A program made the position numbers and the translations under genes. This document shows positions 12,380-23,390 of a stretch of 64,000 nucleotides of DNA, one piece after another. The notes beneath the pieces were generated by a model that was not told the origin of the DNA, ran no database searches, and saw only the letters and a program-made list of their open reading frames with translations. Numbering within the stretch: position 1 is the first letter of the stretch; every line of letters begins with the position of its first letter. Origin of the DNA: Phaseolus vulgaris (taxonomy: Eukaryota; Streptophyta; Magnoliopsida; Fabales; Fabaceae); the NCBI RefSeq assembly GCF_000499845.2, contig NC_023753.2, forward strand, positions 22,289,932 through 22,353,931, read 5' to 3'.

Positions 12380-14260
12380 AAAGTCTTGCAAAAAGAACAT
12401 ATCAAGTAACAAGATTTGATCCCTTAAAGAATTTGGGTCCTTTCATGTTAGATTTATCATAAGAACCATTAATATTTCTTGGAATCCATTTCAAGATACC
12501 TCTAGGAACAAGAATTTTACGAATTTTGCAGAACCTGACAGAATGACATCTCTTCATACAATAAAAGCATGTAACAATCAATTGTTTTGATTTTTAATCG
12601 GTTGATTTTCTGACACAGTTTAAAAGGTTTTGAAATCCCATTCTTTTTACTCCGTGGATAAATCCTAAATCAGATTTTCCAAAAACATAATTTTGAGATG
12701 CAAGAACACTCTCAAAGTTGGATTTTCCTTTTGAAAGCCTACGTACAATTTTCACAAGGTAATGGATATTCTTTTCAAGAGATTCACTTTTTTCACAAAC
12801 AGTCACACATGCAAGAAGAGTTCTTGTAAATCAAATCCAGATTTTAAAAATCAATTTTAAACTTTTCCAACTCTTCTTCTAGTGTTTTAACTCTATTTTC
12901 AAGTCAATTATTCAACCCTTTCAACCGGTTGTTCAAGAGAGCCAATCTATTTGTTGAACCAAGTGGTGTTCAATGTTTTGAAGAATCTAAATCCTTTTAA
13001 GGATGTTGAAGCCTCTGCTTTGCTTGATGTTGCTGTGCTGGTTTAAGCTTTGTTCTGGGATAGTTTATATGTTGTAATCCACCCTTTAATTAAATCTCAA
13101 GCAATTAGCATGTCAATCTTTATGAAAGTAAAATGTTTTTCAAACTAAGTTGAAACAACCGATTGTTTTTGTCAAAACAACCGATTGTTTATACTTAGGT
13201 GTTTTGAGAAAGATTGAAAACTGTTTTTGAAAGGTTGAAGCTGTTAAGTACCAAAACAACTGATTGATTCGAGGAAACAACCGATTGTTTGTTTTGGAAT
13301 CATAACAGAAAAACTGTTTTGTGTTTGACTGAGCTTTAAATGCTTTAACTGTATACGCTCCAGTCATTAAATGCTTTGACCAATCTTTTAATGCAATTTA
13401 AGAGTTTGTTAAGATTTGATAACAAACTACATCTTTGAATATATTAAGAAAAACAGATTTGAGAATTAAGAATCTTTTGACAAAGTTTTTCTAAAGAGTT
13501 TTTCAAAGAGCTGAGATTGCTAAGAGTTTGTGATTGATCAAGGTGCTGGAATAGGATTCTACTTGTATTGATTTCAGATATTCATATGTAACAAGTGTAA
13601 TCTTTGTACTCTGTTAAACAATTTTGTTTCTGTGTTTGCTGAGATTGGCTGTGTGTTTTTGAGGTGTTTAAGACCAGCAATCTTAGTGTTGGCCAAGGAG
13701 AGTGTGTTTCTTGAGGTGTTCAAGGTCATTCTCTTGGTTGTTGTGTAAGTGATCAAGGTGTGGTTGCTTAGTGGATATCCTCAGGGTTTATGAGAAGACT
13801 GGATGTAGCTCTGGTTTGGAGTGAACCAGTATAAACAATTGTGTACAATCTCTCTATCTCTAACTCTTTAAATTCAGTTTATTTGTTGTTTGCTGGTATA
13901 AACAACCGATTGTTTCTACGAAACAACCGATTGTTTTTCTGGTACTACAACTTTTGCTTGCTGTTTTGGCTAGCTGAATTGCTGAATCAATTGGTTTCTA
14001 AGATAACTTCATTCTAGTTTTTGAAAAGTTTGCGAAAACCCTTTTAAACTATTCACCCCCCCTCTAGTTTAAAGCCATCTTTTCTAACACTATTAGCTTA
14101 TTCATGTGTTTCTTTAAATGCTACAAGGAGTTGATAGTAGTTATCACCTTTGGATGAAGAAGTTGAACTTACACCTCTTCATTTGGACATTCAAACTTGA
14201 TATGACCCTGCTCACCACATCCAAAACAAGTATATTTATTAGAATTGGCATCAAGAGCTA
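12380..14260 (-). pseudogene. Copia gag remnant, split by a solo LTR
   Basis: Minus-strand gag-like sequence runs through 14260-14090, jumps over the LTR at 12952-14089, and resumes at 12951. It has the zinc-knuckle remnant (CFGCGEQGH-type, near 14215) and the downstream gag region with the second knuckle and the RGILKWIPR-like end near 12490. Compared with the better copy at 38220-39950 it is frameshifted and truncated at its N-terminal side. It packages nothing now. Confidence 0.7.
12952..14089 (+). mobile_element. Solo LTR of the copia family, inserted in gag
   Basis: Begins TGTTGAACCAAGTGG, ends CATCTTTTCTAACA, and is flanked by perfect 5-bp target duplications ctatt (12947-12951 and 14090-14094). 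At 1138 bp it matches the LTRs at 45877-47009 and 51606-52692. It holds three pairs of the near-palindromic AACAACCGATTGTT motif (13154, 13256, 13903). Its orientation is opposite to the host gag. Confidence 0.93.
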
Positions 14261-14280
14261 GGTTCTTAAAAGTTTCTCAA

Positions 14281-14886
14281 GTTCTGTTTTTCAAATATGT
14301 TTTTATGGTTGACAAGACCTTTGAGAAAAAGGAACTAAATATAAAGATTCTCAAATGTTTGGACAGAACATGGTAGCCAAAGGTTACTGCCATATCAGAA
14401 TCAAAAGATCTAACCTCAATGTCTACAACCTCTTTTTTTGGTAAGCTAAGGGAACATGAATTGGAAATGAACATATTGTTTGTTCAAGAAAATAAGGACA
14501 AACATGTCAAAGGCATAAATTTAAAGACAGCTGGACATAGAAGGTGCCAAGAATCAAGTGATAGTGATGAAGATACACTCAACTTGCTGTCTAAGAAATT
14601 TAGCAAATTCTTGAGGAAGAACATAGTCCTTTAAAAGGTATAATTCCAAGAAAATGAATGATTTCAATGCTAACAAATACACATGCTTTGGCTGTGTTGA
14701 GAAGGGACACATCAAGGCAGATTGTCCTAACAATGAGAACAAAGAGAAAATAGAATTCAAAGGAGAAAGAAGAGGCAAGACCAAGAAATCCTATATAGCT
14801 TGGGATGACAATGAAGTGTCTTCTTCCAGTTCCTCAGAAGATGCAAAAGCTAATTTGTGTTTGAAGGCATCAACATCAAATAGTGT
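14281..14886 (+). pseudogene. Inverted copia gag fragment
   Basis: Plus-strand gag begins abruptly in a segment equivalent to NHL..NKTFEKKELNIKIL and continues with KLREHELEMN, LLSKKFSKFLRKN, the zinc knuckle (CFGCVEKGHIKADC, last Cys at about 14728) and a Ser-rich stretch. It abuts minus-strand gag at about 14280, giving a back-to-back arrangement, and ends where the 355-bp duplication begins at 14887. Frame shifts occur near 14637. It looks like an inversion or a second broken insertion. Confidence 0.75.
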
Positions 14887-15239
14887 AAATTATGGGTAAA
14901 TATGAATCATGCTTAGCATTGTAAAATATATTCTCTTGTTGATTTTTTTTTCTTTTTGTTTCTTAAATTATTTGTCTGCTACGTACTATACTTCATATTA
15001 GCATCTGATATTGAACTTGTTAATTCTCTTTAACATTTCTTATGCTCTAAAAAATAATAACTTGGATACTCGAATAGCAAGGACTCTAGCTGATATTATA
15101 TTTACTAGAACTGGTCCTTCTGTCTATTAATAATAATTATTTGCTAAAAGCATGGAATAAAAGATCTCATGTTTGGGTCTCATTAGCTCACCTATCAATT
15201 GCAACAAGAATGAAATGACTTAATGCTTATATTTTATAC
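14887..15239 (+). repeat. Right copy of the 355-bp direct duplication
   Basis: Same sequence and orientation as 7586-7942, joined here to the end of a gag fragment on the left and to copia LTR-like sequence on the right. Confidence 0.9.
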
Positions 15240-15240
15240 T

Positions 15241-15366
15241 ACTCACATAGGAACTCTAAAAACTCTTATGAATCAAGGTAAGTCTCTATTTATACTATAA
15301 CATAATCCATGGTATGTGAGAATAATATATTGTAAGATCCTTATGATATGCATTATTGTTCATTAT
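15241..15366 (+). mobile_element. LTR fragment of the 54.9-61.5 kb copia family
   Basis: ATCAAGGTAAGT, ATGTGAGAAT, GTAAGATCCTTATGA and TATGCATTATTGTTCAT line up in order with the end part of the LTR at 55190-55305. The gypsy element at 15367 interrupts it. Confidence 0.55.
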
Positions 15367-15764
15367 TTTATCACTGAGTATCGAATGGTCTTCTTGGCAT
15401 ATCGACCATTCAACCCAAACAACATTGAACACCAAATAATGACTTGGCTTTCGAGCATAATGAAAGGAAACTCACATAAATACTAATCACAATACAAGTA
15501 ACTAATCACTCCATAAAAAACACTAAAAGAGTATTAGGCTTTAATGGGGCTGAGATAATCTTAGGCCTATAGGAAAACTATAAATAGGTGAGGACCCAAA
15601 AGGTAAAAGGTAATGATTCTCTAACTATAGTACTTGTAATCTAGACCTATTCACTGTTGACTTGAGTGTTGGATTGTCTTTGTAGGTACCCACCATCAAA
15701 GAGACCGAAAGACCAAGAGGATGAAGAGACTCAATAAGGAAATCTTGATAGAGGAAACCCAACA
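15367..15764 (+). repeat. 5' LTR of the gypsy element
   Basis: Shares GAATGGTCTTCTTGGCATA, CCCAAACAACATTGAACACC and CTATAAATAGGTGAGGACCC with 30044-30505. The terminal TG is mutated to TT, and the 3' end is placed after CCCAACA by comparison. CTATAAATAG near 15578 is the LTR TATA box. Confidence 0.75.
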
Positions 15765-15779
15765 TTGTAAGAACATTTT

Positions 15780-16788
15780 TTGCACCCACCACGGGGCCGA
15801 AAGAAAAATCTATCGAGAAACCACATGGTAGCTACTAGGAGCATGATGGGAAGCGAAAGAGAAGTGATAGAGGAGGAAGATCACTGGATAAACTTGATCG
15901 TAACAATTTTGAAGATGAAAATAGAGTTGGAAAGACTGAAGAGGAAGTATGTCGAGGAGATGGATGCATTAAGGGGTGAAAATGCTGTAATGAAACGAAA
16001 GTTAGAAATTGGAGGAATGCCCACAGTTCACAAGGAGCACCGAAATCCGGAAGGCTCTAATGCTCAAACTATTACAAGAATGGAAGGAGAAAATATTTCA
16101 TACCCCCACAACACGAAACCACACACATCTGCCAATACCTTTGGAATGTCGTCATGAAGACACGGAAGCAATTATGCAGGTGTCACTCCTGAACACGTGG
16201 AAGAGCCCAACACTGGATAAGTATGACGAAACAACTTACCCGAATCAGCATGTGGATGCTTATGTAATGCAAGTCAGCCTCTACACGACTAACGACACGT
16301 TATGTAGAGTCTTCCCAACATCTCTAAATGGGACCACACTGAATTGGTTCACCCGTGTACCTTCACACTCTATAAATTGTTTTGACACCTTGGTGTCTAA
16401 ATTCGCAATCCAGTTCTCAACACGTCGGCCTCATCGTTTGACATTAATAGCGCTTGTTAACATTCAACAAGAAAAGACTGAATCCCTCTGAGCGTTCATG
16501 GAGCGATTCAGAAAAATGATGTTTAGTATCCAAAATCTGAGTCTAGAGGTGGCAATGCATCATCTGGTCACTGCTTTGATTCTAGACCCATTCTCTGACA
16601 GCCTGTGCAAGAAGCCAACAAGCAACAAGGACGAGTTGCAACAAAGGGCAACAAAGTTCATGCAACTGAAGGAGCTACACGTCTTTCGACGGAAGGTACA
16701 CGGAGTGGAGGGAAGTCACAACTATATGGACAAGAAGGGGATGGAGAGAGCGCCTAGGTCGCCTACAAAACATAGAGAATACTCGTGA
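15780..16788 (+). pseudogene. Gypsy gag remnant
   Basis: Reads MVATRSMMG near the start, a Lys/Glu-rich coiled-coil segment, then the Retrotrans_gag core with DAYVMQVSLYTT, LNGTTLNWFTRVP, FDTLVSKFAIQF, RRPHRLTLIALVNIQQEK and VAMHHLVTALILDPF. A frame change near 16010 and an in-frame TGA at 16489-16491 break it. This is the capsid protein of Tat-type legume gypsy elements; it cannot give a full product here. Confidence 0.85.
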
Positions 16789-16839
16789 CCCATACACTTC
16801 GCCCATAACAACTCAGTAGCAACAACACGATTTAGCATC

Positions 16840-18170
16840 TTGGATGAAGCGCTAAATTCAGACCTTATATCAGAACGAAAAAAAACCCAACAAGAAAGGA
16901 GAATGATAGGGAACGTGACCGTGGTCACTCCGGCCTCAGACCATGGTCAATACGATTGCAGACTATTTTATGGGAGGATGCCTAACCTACTCTTCTCGAA
17001 AATGCCACCTGAGAAGCTTAAGACTAGCAAGGCTATTGAAATATGGCACAAACAAAGTATGCCGATAGTGTACTTTGCAAAAGAAAACTTTTAGGGGATT
17101 GATCCCTAACATGATGACCCAATGGTCATCACGATTGAAGTAGCCAACTTTGTGGTCATGAAGACACTAGTGGATCAAGGTAGTTTGGTAAACATCTTAT
17201 ATATGAAAACCTTATGAAAAATGGGGCTCTCCCAAGATATGCCCAACTATAACACATCAGAATGGAAGACAACACGCGGGTTGACATTCTCTCAAAGTTG
17301 ACAAACAACAAGAAGAAAGCTCGCCATGGTACAATCATCAAACAGACTTTACCAAAACTAATTATTTCGTTGGAAAAATGCATGAACATTGTGGCTGGTA
17401 GCCGAATTGGCTGGATTGGTGTAATGAAGAAAGTCACCAAGTACCGAGGCAATGACGTAGAAATCAGCGACCCGGTGCTGAGAAGGAAACCATCTCGATT
17501 TACCATAATCAAGGACGACTTATATAAAAGGGGTTTCGCTACTCCACTTCTGAAACGTCTAGTTGAATAAAAGGTCGAGTATTTGATGAATGAGTTGCAT
17601 AACGACATATGTGAAAATCATTATGACGGAAGAACGATGGTTAGCCAAGTATTGAGAGTCAGGTAATACTAGCCAACCCTGAGGGCCGACTATACCAACT
17701 ATAGTAAAAAATGCAAGAAATGTTAAGATAATGGATCGATCAGCCACCTCGCAACTCAAGAACTATGACGCATTAGCTCCCCATGCAATCAGACAGAGGA
17801 AGTTCGTTCTAGTCACGGTGGATTAAGGTCGAGTCGTTAGCTTGAATCACCGCCAAATAGGTACAAGATTTTGTATGGAGAAACATCATTTGTCAGTTCA
17901 ACATAACCCACACAATAGTAAAACACCATTTGAGCTTAGTAAAACAATCCTCAAACAAATGGGCAAGTGGACGTCGCCAATAAAGTCATCATTAGGATGT
18001 TAAAAAAGCCATTGGGAGCCGTCAAGGGAAGATAGGTAGAGGAACTTTTGGAGGTCTTATGGGCTTACCAGTGCACACCTCACTCCATAACTGGGGAGAC
18101 TCCACACAACCTAACGTATGGACTAAAATACATGCTACCATTTGAAGTAGGCGAATCAACAATCCCATGC
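16840..18170 (+). pseudogene. Gypsy protease, RNase H and integrase remnants
   Basis: After a linker, the protease block around 17100-17200 reads DDPMVITIEVANF and VDQGS (DxGS-type active site). It is followed directly by NTRVDILSKL (end of the second RNase H, 17270-17300), then by integrase: FTIIKDDLYKRGF, the zinc-binding region (LHNDICG.NHYDGRTM, 17595-17640) and the 3' core (about 17880-18160, NPHN..NGQV and EELLEVLWAY equivalents in shifting frames). Reverse transcriptase is missing between protease and RNase H. Several stops and frameshifts are present. Confidence 0.8.
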
Positions 18171-18312
18171 ACGGGTCCCTACCGAAAGAGGTAAAAACAC
18201 CTTCTTGGTTAAGAAAGAACCCTACATATAGGTCCCTGTCGAAAGCATCTACATTTGTTAAGGAAGAATCCCTAATTGGATTCCTACCAAAACAAATCAA
18301 CAATTCAACAAA

Positions 18313-19374
18313 TAAGATATCCACAAGTAACTAAGAATTTTTTCGGAATCTTGAAGAACAATATGTGACAGCCCAGAAAGAACAAATTAAATTTCAAATC
18401 AACAAATTTATTTTATTTTAGAATATTAGTTTTGCGGAATTGAGTGCAGGGATTGAGAAGAAAAAGGCACACACCATTTATACTGGTTCACTCATCAAGA
18501 GTTACATCTAGTCCAACCTCATACCAAGGTGGATTCCACTAAATCAAACCAAAACTGTTACAAAACTTTGTGGTTTTTGAATCCTTCAAGAACAACACAC
18601 AATGTTGGAAAAACACTATTTCAACATCTCTTACACTTCAAGAAACTCTATCAACAAGTGCCTATACAATCACTTTTACACAAGAAAGAATAAGGAAGGA
18701 AAACACTTGAAAAGAGGATGCAAGAAACTGAAAACAACAACACTTTGCTGCAGCACAACAGTGGCCACTTCAAACCTTGACCAAGGCAAAAAATGAACAA
18801 GCACACTTGAATTTCTTTAAGATAACCTTTTAAAAAATCATTCAAAGATTTTATCTTTCACTGAAAACTCTTTGATTTGTGTTTAAAAACGTGATAGCTA
18901 TGTGAGATGTGCCTCTTTTTATAAAAAATAGTTTATAATAGTTTTTCAAAAAACAGTTAAAAGTTGTTATAAAAAGAACATATTGGAGTTAAAATAAATA
19001 GATTGTTTCTTGAAAAAACAAAAGATAATTTCCAAACCACTTCCAACTTAGCTTAACGATAATAAAAAGGACCGAAACAAACTCTTTGGTGCCAAAACTA
19101 AATTTTGAAAATGCTTTAATAAAATAGCACCAGTGCAGAAATTTGATTTTGAAAAAACTTAAGGTAGATTTTGAGAAACCTTTTAAAGAACTTCTTGTGC
19201 TTGAGCTCACTACCTTGGTTAGGGATATGAGGTAATATCACAATGCAAAAGGCTATCTTAGACAACCTCTAACCTATATTGACCACTAATTATAATATTA
19301 TAACCTTCAAAGCTATTTTCTACATCAAACACACACTATGACATGTTGTGAAACAACTTCTTCAATACTCAACA
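18313..19374 (-). repeat. 3' LTR of the nested copia element, outer end truncated
   Basis: Aligns with 24820-25886 through AAGATATCCACAAG, CAATCTCACTTTTACACAAG-like and CTTGTGCTTGAGCTCACTAC blocks, and ends CTCAACA next to ATCTCCTTCT (polypurine tract on minus). Its left border joins gypsy integrase sequence. Confidence 0.85.
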
Positions 19375-19763
19375 ATCTCCTTCTGTTTGATGGAGACAAA
19401 TCCCCATAGCTACATTGCTTTGAAGGAAGTCCATGGTCAAAGAAAAACACATGCACTTTGATTCCAGAATATACCAACTATTTTGAAAGAAATCGAACAG
19501 GTTTAAAAAATTGTTGTACCTCCCTACAGCTTAATACCTGCATGTATCTGCATGAACTTGAGCTTTATTTGAGCTTTTCTTCTCCCCCTTTGTATTCATC
19601 AAATAGGATTGGAGTATAGAATAAGAGAGAAACAAACAACCATACATAATAATCCAAAATAGGTCCTTAAAGTGCTATTACAGTCCAGAAATTAAACACA
19701 ACCATTGAAGGAAATTTAAAAACATATTGTTCAACAAGACATAATTTGAAGGATTTGGAGAAG

Positions 19764-21120
19764 GGATCACATGTGCTTGTAGTAAAGTTCTGCTAGCTGT
19801 TCCTGGACTCCTTTAATTTGATAATCAAGGTGTTGAAACCTAGCTTGAGTCATCTCAAAATAGGTATTCTGATCATCCGTGAGTGTATCTAGTCGATCAA
19901 GAACTTGTCTTTCAAACATTGGTAATGGTTCACCTCTATACTCAAGGTGCTTGATATGAAACCAGAGCATTTAGTCATCTCAAAATAGGTCTTCTGATCA
20001 TCCGTGAGTGTATCTAGTCGATGAAGAACTTGTCTTTCAAACATTGGTAATGGTTCACCTCTATACTCAGGTGCTTGATATGCAACCAAAGCATTTTTAT
20101 ATGTGGCAACAACATCTTCTTGCACAGATGGTTGGGCTGGTGATTCCACCCTGTGGGATGATGAGTTATGCATCTCATAGCAAGATTCTTCAACAACTTG
20201 AAGAATTTCATCTTCCATGTGATGAGCAGCCTCATCCTCATCTGCATGATCACAATTGGATGCTCCATATTCCATTCTTGGAGCAACATTTCTCCTGAAT
20301 ACCTATGTATTGTTCACCTTATGAAAACCCATCTTAATGAGAGTTGAGTTATCTATTTAACTTGCTACCTTGATAGTCTCATTCCTCTCATTTGTAATTT
20401 CAACCTCAAAATAATCAATTAGTTTTGAGAGCATATGGAAATCGATAATCAGTGAGCCTATTTAATTTTAGCATATGTTCCATCAAAATACTCACCCAAT
20501 TTATCTTAATTATGTTCATTATACAGTAGAGCCAGATTAAGTCTTCTTCATGAAGAACAACATGATTACTACCTCAAGGAGTAAGTTGCCATGCAATGAT
20601 GTATAACAAAATACGTGGAGTTAAATTCAGATTACGTGCATGAAATCTATTCACAGGTTGAGCTGGATTCCTTACACAACTTTGGTAAAACTAAATCTTG
20701 TTGAATTCCTAGATTCCAGCCGTGTGTCCTTTGCTCACTTTCAGTCTTGAGTATTTGATCCCAACAACATTTTTCCAGACTTCAGTTGTGACTGTTATCT
20801 TTACTCCCTTCACATGAAAGACAAGTTTTCTACCATCTTGAGTGAGATTAGTATAAAACACTTTTACTAGATCTGGATAGACATTTCCAGTCATCTCCAG
20901 GAAGTGTTTCACTCTTTGGTGCTTGAGAACAACTTTTGGTTCAACCAGATTCTCACTCTTCAGCCAAGAAAATTCTAACACTTTAGGCACATTGATTTGT
21001 TTTATGCTCATATCATGCAAGAAGATGGTCATGGCTTCAACATCTATATCAAACCAGCTTTCCAAAATCTCTTGATTGTTGCTGTGTTGCTCTCGGGATC
21101 TCCTTTTCTTGTGTGAAGAG
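19764..21120 (-). pseudogene. ORF3 copy B with internal duplication
   Basis: The upstream part carries a basic HKKRRSRE segment, then ESWFDIDVEAMTIFLHDMS, LEFSWLKSENL, FLEMTGNVYPDLVKVFYTNL and VFHVKGVKITVTTEVWKNVVG; an in-frame TAG near 20695 follows. The middle domain (20650-20350) is out of frame. The C-terminal part has acidic residues (CDHADEDEAAHH) and a coiled coil with LDTLTDDQ repeated by a tandem duplication, ending LAELYYKHM. It is homologous to copies A and C and sits between RNase H and the 3' LTR. I infer a structural or env-position protein; function unknown. Confidence 0.75.
19850..20095. repeat. 124-bp tandem duplication in ORF3 copy B
   Basis: Two units share TCTAGTCGAT, AAGAACTTGTCTTTCAAACA and GGTAATGGTTCACCTCTATA at a spacing of about 124 bp (agtcgat at 19891 and 20015). 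124 is not a multiple of 3, so the second copy shifts the frame. Confidence 0.9.
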
Positions 21121-21573
21121 GATGTCGTTTATGATCCTGCACTTAACTGCACTTGAACGCTTGGAGAAGGTAGTGGTAAAGTGTAAGGAAAAACAGGTTT
21201 AGCACAAGCTTATATAGAGAGAAAAAGTTTAGAATAAAATCATGTAACAACTGTGTGTACAAATTTGATTTCTTGATAAATAGCAGTATCCAGTTTTGGG
21301 TATAGCAAGAATATTTTGAGAATTAAATTTTCAGTTTTTTTTATTCATGACCCAATGAATGCATCAAGTTAGTTAGGATTTTCTAGAAAAAGTAGTCAAA
21401 ATACTGCTGGTCAATAACCACCATAAAGAACAATCAATTGCCAAAAGGAAAAAAAATCTATTTCTCTTTCCTAGTCATAATTGTGATCTTGAACCAGAAA
21501 AACAACATGTTAAAACAAGAAACAACAGATTAAAATATTACTGTTATGAGCAACTAATGCTTATTATACCTAA

Positions 21574-22990
21574 TTAATTTAGTAGAAAATTGAAACTATC
21601 TTTAGCAATAGGTTTGGTGAAAAGATCAACTAATTGTAATTCAGTTCCAATGAATTTTATTTCACAATTCCCATTAATAATATGTTCACGTAGAAAATGA
21701 TGCATTATCTCAATGTGCTTAGTTTTAGAGTGCATAACAAGATTTTTAGTCAAATTAATGATATTGGTGTTGTCACATAGGATAGGTATTCTACTTAACA
21801 TGATTCCAAAATCACTTAGTTGTTGTTTTAACCATAAGGTTTGAACACAACAATTTCTAGCAGCAATATATTCTGCCTCAGTTGTAGAAAGGGCAACATT
21901 TGCTTGTTTCTTGCAATGCCAAGAGATTAAGCTTGATCCAAGCATATGCAAGTTCCACTTGTGCTTTTCCTATCAATTTTGCAACCTGCAAAGTCAGAAT
22001 TTGAAAAACCAGTTAAGTTTAGAGATACATGACATGGATACCATAGGCCAATGTCTTTGGTTCCTTGTAAGTATTTCAGAATCCTTTTAGCAGCATTGAT
22101 GTATGATTCCTTTGGAGCAAATTGGAACCTGACACACATACATACAACAAACATGATATCAGGTCTACTAGCTGTTAAGTACAATAAAGAACCTATTAAT
22201 CCTCTATATCTAGTTTGATCAACAGGTTTTCCAGCAGGGTCTTGGTCAATGTGACAACTTGTAGAAATTGGTGTGTTGATTGCCTTGCACTAGTCCATCT
22301 CAAACTTTCTCAGTAGGTCCTTGCAATATTTGGCTTGATTTATAAAAATACCATCCTTTAGCTGTTTAACTTGTAGGCCAAGAAAGTAATTCAGTTCCCC
22401 CATCATGGACATCTCGAATTCTCTTTTCATAACCTCTACAAATGCTTCACATAACTCTTCATTTGTGGAACCGAAAATGATATCATCCACATAGAGCTGC
22501 ACAAGAATGATGTCTTCATTCTTTTTCTTTATGAACAATGTCTTGTCATATGTGCCACGATTGTATTCTTGAGATAACAAAAAATCACTTAATCTTTCAT
22601 ACCACTGTTTAGAAGCTTGTTTAAGTCCATAGAGAGCCTTTTTGAACTTGAATACATGGTTGGGAAACTTATGATCCTCAAAGCCTGGGCACTGTGAAGT
22701 TGAAGCTTGTTTTGTCATATGGTCTCATCATAGTCAATTCCCTCTTCCTGGTTATAGCCCTTGACAAATAGCTTTGCTTTGTTCCTTGTGATTGTTCCAT
22801 GCTTATCCATCTTGTTTGTGTACACCCACTTGGTTCCTATAATATTCATTTCAGATGTTCTTGGAACTAGAGACCACACTTCACTCCTTGTAAACTAATT
22901 TAACTCTTCTTGCATGGCCAAGATCCACTTGTTGTCTTGTAGAGGTTCATTCAGACAAATGCCATTGTTTCATAGAGATTATTCAAAGAA
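21574..22990 (-). pseudogene. Copia reverse transcriptase and RNase H
   Basis: The N-terminal RT part (22950-22735) shows LQDNKWILAMQEELN, GTKWVYTNKMD and NQEEGIDYDET; a deletion then removes the first catalytic palm segment. The frame at 22718-22290 has FKKALYGLKQASKQWYERL, LVQLYVDDIIFGST (YVDD catalytic site) and MGELNYFLGLQV. The next frames give GSLLYLTASRPDIMF, AAKRILKYLQGTKD and RNase H (DFAGCKIDRKSTSGTC, VALSTTEAEYIAA, KHIEIMHHFLRE), stopping at 21574. It would copy element RNA to DNA if intact; the deletion and several frame breaks make it dead. Confidence 0.9.
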
Positions 22991-23059
22991 TTCTTTGTTG
23001 AGACCCTTTTTTTAAATATTGCCAATTACATTCTCAAGTGTTAGGTCTTTAGGAGTCTG

Positions 23060-23390
23060 CCACTCTTTTAGTAAATTTGCATTCACAACAGGTTCAAAAG
23101 TCTCATTTGAGATTGTGCACTTGTTGGTTTCAAAATTAACCTTGTAGCCCTTATCACATAATTGGCTAATACTTAGAAGACTATTGCTTTAGTCCTTCCA
23201 CATATAAGACATTCTCTATTATGGTTGAATCCTCAGTTCCAACATTCCCCCTTCCAAGAATCCTTCCACGGTTATTGTCTCCATACGTGACATGTCCTTC
23301 TGCTTTAAGTTTTAAACTTGTAAACTGAGTCAGATCACCAGTTATATGCTTTGAATACCCATTGTCCAAGCACCATTGGTTTTTCCTATT
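23060..23390 (-). pseudogene. Copia protease remnant
   Basis: The frame at 23369-23181 reads MDNGYSKHITGD, the copia protease active-site region (normally W.LDSGCS.HMTGD); the catalytic DSG is DNG here. It continues KAEGHVTYGDNNRGRILGRG and ENVLYVEGLKQ, then stops. Integrase is missing downstream. Confidence 0.8.

Larger units (their letters stand above)
8107..14280 (-). mobile_element. Sirevirus-like Ty1/copia element lacking pol, with two nested solo LTRs
   Basis: The minus-strand order is gag remnant (14260-14090 and 12951-12380), non-coding DNA, ORF3 (10622-9465), polypurine tract (9121-9112) and 3' LTR (9111-8107). No protease, integrase or reverse transcriptase is found between gag and ORF3, the same layout as the element at 32894-41055. 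Two solo LTRs lie inside it (11213-12181 and 12952-14089). The 5' LTR is absent; the element ends where inverted gag sequence begins near 14281. Confidence 0.75.

Noticed and set aside
13154..13189. A transposon terminal repeat formed by the AACAACCGATTGTT pair
   Set aside because: The pairs occur many times inside LTRs and coding DNA, and no target duplication lies beside them.
21574..22718. Endogenous pararetrovirus reverse transcriptase
   Set aside because: RNase H, YVDD block and flanking LTRs, gag and primer site are those of Ty1/copia, not of a caulimovirus-type element.
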